From Mytilus edulis (taxonomy: Eukaryota > Mollusca > Bivalvia > Mytilida > Mytilidae): a stretch of 64,000 nt of DNA. Both the position numbers and the translations under genes were made by a program. Shown here piece after piece: positions 58,606 through 64,000 of this stretch (its first letter is position 1; every line of letters starts with the position of its first letter). The notes beneath the pieces were generated by a model. The model saw only the letters and a list, made by a program, of their open reading frames with translations. It was not told the origin of the DNA and did not search any database. The stretch is from NCBI RefSeq assembly GCF_963676685.1, contig NC_092346.1:72927821-72991820 (forward strand). The letters are read 5' to 3'.

Positions 58606-58760
58606 AATTGAATGCTTCTTTTTGTAAATTCATTGGGGTGTAAAAGCGTTGACCGAAGTACATTTTGTATGAAGCGCGGAAGCGCTTCATTCTAAAAATG
58701 TGCGCACGGTCAACGCTTTTACAACCCTATGAAGTTACAAAAAGAAGCATTCAATACTTA
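58606..58760. repeat. Fold-back element with GAAGCGC centre
   Basis: GAATTGAATGCTTCTTTTTG and TGTAAAAGCGTTGACCG on the left match inverted CGGTCAACGCTTTTACA and CAAAAAGAAGCATTCAA on the right. The centre GAAGCGCGGAAGCGCTTC is itself palindromic. Confidence 0.75.
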
Positions 58761-59897
58761 TAATTACATTTTTTAGCTATGATCATGATAACACGAATTT
58801 CATATTTTTTTAATTTTATTCACCTGTGCACTTTATTGTGGGACCACGTGTTATCATGAATGAAAAGTTTTATTGAGTGATGCAATTGCTTACGGAATAA
58901 CACGTGATGTGCAGTTAGCCAATCAGAATAAAGTATTATAATGAAACATACATCTCATGTAATTATATGAATATGTCAAAATGTTTTATTCTGTAAATAA
59001 AGTATGTAAACTGGTTCCCGGTTGATTACTACACAATAATGATAATACAAGGAGATTTCAGTTTGTATGTAAAATAGTAAAATACCAAACAAAGCGCGGT
59101 AGGCGGAGAAATGTAATGGAAGATAAATACGAACCAAGCGCGGAAGGCAGAGAAATGTAATGGAAGTTCAGGTCAATAGTATCGGAAACATGCCGCTGAA
59201 AGCGTCATTTTCCAAAAATTAGCATGGGTGTACTGAAAATTTGACATTTTTTGAAAATGACCCAATTGGTGGTCTGACACCACTGTAATCTGTAATCTGT
59301 AATATATATTCTGCCAATGTAGGCACATCTCTTCCGAGTATTCGAGTTCACAAATTAACATGAATAAAAATATCTTCCACCAATATTACTATACACTATT
59401 TACATTGTACATCATATTCTTGACGATAAAATTGGGCTTAATGTCAATATACGCAGCATCAACTCATTAAATACTTTAATGACTATAAGAGGGAAGTAGG
59501 ACAAATCGCCCAACACCAAATCGCCCCACTTTTAAAGAATTGCCCCAAACTGGTTTACCAACTCGCCCCACTTGTAAAAAGGGTTAAATCCCGTTAATTT
59601 TTCTCCTACCAACTCGCCCCACTTAATGAAATAATATAAACCCAGATGAATATATAATTTCAGGTCTGCCAACTCGCCCCACATAACTAAAAAAAATTAT
59701 ACACAGAATACAAAAAAAACCCGAAAATTTACAAAATCATTATTATTGATATTGAGTTGGCATGACTCAATTTAATTCATCAGGTATTTTCTATTTTTCA
59801 TTAGTGGGTCGACATTGGCGTTGCTCAATTCATCAGGATTTTTCTATTTTTCACTGGTTGGGCTAGTTGGCAAAAAAAAAAAAAAAAACAAAAAAAA

Positions 59898-59989
59898 CCC
59901 TTGTTGCGTCATCCGATGCTTAGTTAGCATGTGGTTTTAGCAAAGAGCATGTTCCAGCCACATTTTATTATGTATTTGATTAATTTTTT
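59898..59989. repeat. Internal direct repeat, copy 1 (92 bp)
   Basis: CCCTTGTTGCGTCATCCGAT through GTATTTGATTAATTTTTT, nearly identical to 62253-62344 and 2355 bp from it. It lies just upstream of the ORF at 60008. Confidence 0.92.
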
Positions 59990-60007
59990 GTATTTGATGA
60001 CAATGCG

Positions 60008-60880
60008 ATGGAAAATAAGAGAACTAGGAAACCTCCAGCTTATCTAAAGGATTTCACTTTACCTTCTTTTGATATGCAGAACGAGTTTGCATCAGTTTAC
60101 GAAGTTGGAGATTTAACCTCTGAACACGTGGTTCAACATGAGACTTTTGCACCAAAATCAGATAAAGCAAGTGTTAGCGTTCATCCAAAAATTCTTACGT
60201 CTACAAACACGGTGAATGAACTGGATAAAACAATTGAAGAATTAACAATTCAGAACAAAATATTAGAACGGGATCTGTTGTTGGCTGAACAAAACGCACA
60301 CCTTGTGGCTAAGAAAACTTTCGGTGTCGATAAAAAGACTTCATGTGATAAATCAGATAATGATAGGAATAATTGCCAAGCGAAAATTAAAGGTAAAGAT
60401 TTTCCATATCTATTGTTCAAAGACAAACAAAAACGTAAAGCAGTTTCGGGTGAAGCAAGGGCCGCTATATAAGGATCGGGTAAAATACGATGTGCCATGG
60501 CCACATGAACATGCCCAAACCAAATCATTGAGTTATTCTGATGAAGACTTCGGATTCGTACAGTTAGTTAGAGGTGAACTATTTATTATGCACAACATAT
60601 TTCAATGCTAAGACAAAAGCATTTAATTAATCTGTTATATCTTGCCGAAAAATATCCTTTTACCGAGATTAAGGATTTTCATGCCGAAGTTTTGCGTTCG
60701 GTGGAAAGGGGTCACAAACATTGGTCTCATACGTTTTCAGAAGAACAAGGCCGCACTCTCGTCTCCGCCCTTAAAATGGACCTTAGAGGAAGAACTGAAC
60801 GATAATAATCGCAATCCAATTTGCTGCTCCTTCCAAGCAGCAACTAGCCATTCTGTGGATCAATTTGGAGACTATTGAGA
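60008..60880 (+). pseudogene. Frameshifted ORF of a transposon-associated protein
   Basis: The first frame (60008-60472, 154 codons) begins MENKRTRKPPAYLKDF, contains a coiled-coil-like stretch (NELDKTIEELTIQNKILERD, about 77-96) and then diverges. Near 60440 the likely continuation moves to another frame (QGPLYKDRVKYDVPWPHEH, then DFGFVQLVRGELFIM). It returns near 60600 (QKHLINLLYLAEKYPF, FHAEVLRSVERGHKHW) and ends in short overlapping frames. The combination V-x-WPHE ... FHAEVL-x-x-VERG-x-x-W is one I recall from uncharacterised, repeat-associated proteins in molluscs and cnidarians. No enzyme domain is seen. It is broken here by at least two frameshifts. Confidence 0.55.
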
Positions 60881-60956
60881 TGACAAATTATTGCATATAT
60901 CGCTAATATTACAATTTTTTAAAATTTTTATAATACATATTAATGATGATATTGTG

Positions 60957-61440
60957 AAACCTCCTGCTATGTCAGGTGTGATTGCTTCCCCTGTTGTTGT
61001 TTTTTTCAGGTGTGTACTATATTTATGAGTAACAACTCAAATATTTTGATATTATTTTTAAACCCCCTGCAGTGTCAGGTGTAATTGCTTCCACTGTTTT
61101 TTTTCCCAGGTGTGTACTATAATTATGAGTAACAACTCGAAATATTATGATATTATTTTTAACCCCCTGCAGTGTCAGGTGTGATTACTTCCCCTGAATA
61201 TTCAGGTGTGTTCTATATTTTAAGAGAGAGATCATATTCCCTTGCTAATGCGGTCGTGTCTTTGTGTGATAACTCCGAATATCATAATTTTACAAAACTC
61301 TTGCAGTGACAGGTGTGATTGCTTCCCCTGTTTTTCAGGTGTGTACTATATGATAAAAGAGATAATATTCCCCTGCAGATGCGGGCGTGTTACTGTGTAT
61401 GATTATCCCCAAGTTCGTTTAGAATATCTTTGAGGCAGAT
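60957..61440. repeat. Complex tandem repeat, four units of about 100-135 bp
   Basis: Each unit starts (C)CCTGCAGTGTCAGGTGTGAT-GCTTCC and contains TTCAGGTGTGTACTATA. The first two continue with ATGAGTAACAACTC and TGATATTATTTTTAA; the last two with GAGA-AT-ATATTCCC and GCGG-CGTGT. Confidence 0.85.
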
Positions 61441-61732
61441 ATGTTTAGTAATATTATTATTTTTTTGTTTTGTTCCTTGCATTATAAGAGAGTTATAAGT
61501 TCACCTAGACATAGTAGTGTTTAATAGTGTGATCACTAGTGCCATGATTGTGTAGTGTAGAAGTCCCCCTTTCCCTCCGCTGTATTTACAAGGGTGTCTA
61601 TTTAGACTGAAATTATCCATATTTTTTTTAATGCCTTTATTATGCATGATGTAGCACTGATTTTGACACTGTTGTCAAAGATAATAATTACATGAATTAC
61701 ACATGAATTACAATGTTGTTGATGACATTTTA

Positions 61733-62026
61733 GGCAGCAACCATTTGATTTTCTGGGGGGGGGGGGGGGGGGCTATGGTTTTTTTTGGAAAAAAAAGTTT
61801 GTTTCCAGTTTTTGGAGAAAAAAATAATTTGTTTTTGATTCTTAGAAAAAAAATTTGTTTGTTTCACCCTCAGCTGCCACTATATGTAATGCTAAAATTG
61901 AAAGAAAAAAAATTGTTTTCGACTTGTCGCGAAAAAAATAGATTGTTTTTCGCCGCAGGCAAAAAAAAAAATTTGTCCAGAAAAAAAAACCATAGCCCCC
62001 CCCCAGAAAATCAAATGGTTGCTGCC
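61733..62026. mobile_element. PIF/Harbinger-type MITE, 294 bp
   Basis: The inverted ends GGCAGCAACCATTTGATTTT (left) and AAAATCAAATGGTTGCTGCC (right) are exact over 20 bp and continue into G-run/C-run and GCTATGGTTTTTTTT blocks. TTA flanks both ends (61730-61732, 62027-62029), the 3-bp duplication typical of PIF/Harbinger. The interior is A-rich and non-coding. Confidence 0.82.
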
Positions 62027-62252
62027 TTAGTTTTACATATTTGTCATTTGCTTGATTAACAAAATTATTATCATGTACAATGTCAAGCTGTATGAAGGGT
62101 ATCCTTCTTCTATTGAATTGTCAGACTAAACAGGATCATGATTACACACATGTTTTTTTTTTTTCTTTTCTTTTCTTTAGTTGTCAATTGCGTACAATGG
62201 GAGGCAACTCTCCTTGTACCTAATTGATAACGCCGTGTACTAGATTTGCCTC

Positions 62253-62344
62253 CCCTTGTTGCGTCATCCGATGCTTAGTTAGCATGTGGTTTTAGCAAAG
62301 AGCATGTTCCAGCCACATTTTATTATGTATTTGATTAATTTTTT
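62253..62344. repeat. Internal direct repeat, copy 2 (92 bp)
   Basis: Second copy of 59898-59989, same orientation, followed by a T run. Confidence 0.92.
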
Positions 62345-62576
62345 TTTTCCTTCCTTATAATTTATATTTAATCTTACCCAGATTGGGTTAAGGTGCTTCA
62401 TATTGACACTTGTTCATTGTTGCTTATTGATACCATGTTTGGTATAATTGTATATTATTGCATTATTATAATAAAGCACCTTTCGCCAAACACTATTAGT
62501 TGTCAATTTGTAAAAGAAAAACCATTATGTATAGGTCAAAGTCCTGTCTTCAACATGGAGCCTAGCTTGGCTCACA

Positions 62577-62630
62577 TCGAACAGCAAGCTATAAAGGGCC
62601 CCACAAATGACTAGTGTAAAACCATTAAAA

Positions 62631-62669
<39 letters not shown>
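62577..62669 (+). repeat. Truncated copy of the 39745 repeat ending in 38 G
   Basis: AACAGCAAGCTATAAAGGGC and ATGACTAGTGTAAAACCATT match 39747-39795, then the sequence breaks into 38 consecutive G (62632-62669). The length of such a run is unreliable in sequencing. Confidence 0.8.
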
Positions 62670-62670
<1 letters not shown>

Positions 62671-63032
62671 AATGTGTATTGATTTTATTTATAAGTGGGA
62701 CAGCAACATACATGACATAGATATACAACGGAATTGCATCTTTTTTCATAAGTGGGGCGAGTTGGCATTACTAAATTCATCAGGATTTATCTATTTTTTA
62801 GAAGTGGGGCGAGTTGGCAGACCATATATCAGAGGGATGTTTTCCCTTTTCATAAATGAAGCAATATATCCAACCTATTTTCAATGGGATTTTATCCTTT
62901 TCATAAGTGGGGCGAGTTGGTAAACAAAAGTGGGGCGATTTTAAAGCCAATGGGGCGAGTTGGTGAAAAAGTGGGGCGAGTATGTGTGGGGCGATTTTCC
63001 AGTGGGGCAATTTGTCATGGATTCCGGTCTCT

Positions 63033-63322
63033 TACTAAGAGACCGTTGTGTTAGTTATGTTTTAAACATTTGTGTTGGGTTTTAGTTGTATTTTTAATGG
63101 TTTGACTGGGACCAATCTGAATAGATCCTTTGCTTCTCGACTTAAGGAATCAATAACAAACGAAAAACAAAAATAAAATAGTGATTGACTTTAATTTTTA
63201 CACTATTTGTTTATTCTGATTATATAGACAAATTTTTATTTTATTTATATTTTTTTTTTATCAAATATAACAAAACATTAAACATTCTGTGCGGACTATT
63301 CTGCATAGTTTCGGGTTCCAAC
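63033..63322 (+). promoter_or_regulatory. Upstream region of the FAM161-like gene
   Basis: It includes the 19-nt palindrome GGTCTCTTACTAAGAGACC (63026-63044) at the composite-element border, then AT-rich sequence. No clear TATA or CCAAT box placed. Confidence 0.35.
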
Positions 63323-64000
63323 ATGGCAACAATGGCAACAAGTCACAATTTGTCAGTAATGACAAATTCTTGCATAAAACCTCCGGTAGATCCCCAAACT
63401 GGATTATCGTCAACAATGCATGAAAGACCTAAGCCGTCAATGAGCTACTTGTTCGATGAAATGAGTAACGGGTATGTTTATGAACACGACCGACAGCAGT
63501 TTTATGAAAACGGTTCGCCCGATCTTGTCGCACCGGAACCCGCCTTGAAAACCATTGCACGCGACTTAAGCAATTGTACTGACGAAGAATTCTATGAAAA
63601 ACTCACACAGATAAAAAACGAACACAAGAAAACATTGGTACTATGTGAAAAGCTATATAAAGAGAAAGTCAACCACCAAAATCAGACAGAAATTTCTGGC
63701 ATTGGGCCAAGACCAGTTACAATTACATCAACCTTAAATGGACTTGATTCATCAGCAGTTCATAATTTAGATGTGACTTCAAGAGATTATATTAAAGGTC
63801 AAGAAACTATATTAGACAGGTATGCAAGTTCCAAACCTCCACTTCCACTTTCTAAAACTCAACGAATTTCCCGTTCACCATCAGATATACCTGTCTGCAG
63901 ACCTAGCTCTGCACCTGTTTACAGACGTGGATCACTTACTAAGAGTTTGGAAGATGAAGTGTGGAAGTCAATTTCAGAAAGGAGAGAAAAACAAACAATC
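63323..64000 (+). CDS. FAM161A/B-like protein, N-terminal part, runs off the window
   Basis: Open from the ATG at 63323 to the last base (226 codons, no stop or intron needed). It starts MATMATSHNLSVMTNSC. Residues 86-116 (TDEEFYEKLTQIKNEHKKTL, then CEKLYKEKV) form a charged helix resembling the SNEEYFKKVEELKAAH...LEKMYQDKL segment of human FAM161A, whose N-terminus also begins MATSH. A Ser/Pro/Arg-rich linker follows, and EDEVWKSISERREKQ near the end fits the family's Lys/Glu-rich style. FAM161 proteins bind microtubules at centrioles and the cilium base and have a UPF0564 domain further C-terminal, outside this window. Met4 could also be the start. The assignment rests on a short region. 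Confidence 0.6.
   Translation, partial: MATMATSHNLSVMTNSCIKPPVDPQTGLSSTMHERPKPSMSYLFDEMSNGYVYEHDRQQFYENGSPDLVAPEPALKTIARDLSNCTDEEFYEKLTQIKNEHKKTLVLCEKLYKEKVNHQNQTEISGIGPRPVTITSTLNGLDSSAVHNLDVTSRDYIKGQETILDRYASSKPPLPLSKTQRISRSPSDIPVCRPSSAPVYRRGSLTKSLEDEVWKSISERREKQTI

Larger units (their letters stand above)
53231..59487. other. Intergenic region, no host gene found
   Basis: It holds the repeats listed at 54463, 55785, 56710, 57313, 58484 and 58606. Short translatable bits (for example 57095-57185, DGYVSKMLARWELQDLQ) show no family I know. 57550-58480 is slightly more GC-rich but has no long ORF. Confidence 0.5.
59488..63032. mobile_element. Composite ~3.5-kb element with inverted ends rich in AACTCGCCCCACTT
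   Basis: The left end (59488-59690) and right end (62745-63032) are diverged inverted copies. Shared blocks in order are GACAAAT(C/T)GCCC, AATCGCCCCAC, TTTACCAACTCGCCCCACTT followed by AAATCCC, and GGTCTGCCAACTCGCCCCAC. A further inverted block lies at 59745-59870 (AATTCATCAGGATTTTTCTA, matched at 62770). Possible TA duplication at 59486-59487 and 63033-63034. Inside are a broken ORF, tandem repeats, a Harbinger-type MITE, 92-bp direct repeats and a 38-nt G run. No intact transposase was found. Confidence 0.65.

Noticed and set aside
59876-59897. A run before the direct repeat as a retrotransposon poly-A tail
   Set aside because: No element body of suitable orientation ends there; it lies between inverted blocks of the composite element.
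61703-62059. 118-codon ORF rich in Phe/Lys
   Set aside because: It lies within the Harbinger-type MITE and its inverted arms.
62525-62749. ORF with a long polyproline run on the minus strand
   Set aside because: Produced by the 38-nt G homopolymer; length is unreliable and no start or homology supports it.

Overview
The window is animal nuclear DNA: AT-rich, with small phase-consistent exons bounded by GT/AG, long introns, and a dense load of LINE, hAT, Mutator-like, Harbinger-like and fold-back repeats. Several repeats match, from memory, families I know from marine mussels (for example the one starting GTCGAGCCTGCAAC and the one starting AGCTCACCTG with CCCGAAGGG). I infer a bivalve mollusc, probably a mytilid. 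No prokaryotic features, CRISPR arrays, rRNA genes or functional tRNA genes were seen.

Layout. Bases 1-3647 lie left of the first exon of a minus-strand XRN2-like 5'-3' exoribonuclease gene (exon at 3722-3648) and hold a LINE with an open reverse transcriptase frame plus a terminal-inverted-repeat (TIR) element. The XRN2 start codon and the start codon of a plus-strand gene at 3886 are only 163 bp apart, which suggests a shared bidirectional promoter. The plus-strand gene has 17 coding exons between 3886 and 26537. The exons join in frame to a 676-residue HEAT/ARM-type helical repeat protein that I do not recognise. Its introns hold many transposons, two of them with 8-bp target-site duplications readable in the sequence. 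A likely 3'UTR intron (26553-28741) and a long 3' region follow.

Bases about 31.6-36.7 kb are intergenic repeats. COQ6, the FAD monooxygenase of ubiquinone biosynthesis, runs on the minus strand from 50078 to 36710 in 12 coding exons (475 residues, complete). It converges on the HEAT gene. One COQ6 intron holds a degenerate tandem copy of the exon with the GDAAHR motif, and also an opposite-strand 245-codon ORF with SUMO-type motifs.

From 50.1 to 63.3 kb I found no complete host gene. This stretch holds a decayed Mutator/ZSWIM-like transposon whose ends are built of palindromic units, a reverse-transcriptase relic, several perfect hairpins, and a composite 3.5-kb element (59488-63032) with GCCCCAC-rich inverted ends, a frameshifted ORF, 92-bp internal direct repeats and a nested Harbinger-type MITE. 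At 63323 a gene starts whose first 226 codons resemble the FAM161A/B centrosome-cilium family. It runs off the window.

The host genes (RNA decay, an unknown HEAT scaffold, coenzyme Q synthesis, a ciliary protein) show no evident shared pathway. The main biology of the window is how mobile DNA has built, copied and broken its introns and intergenic regions. All exon models come from reading splice sites and frame by eye, and family names from recognition of motifs, without database search.
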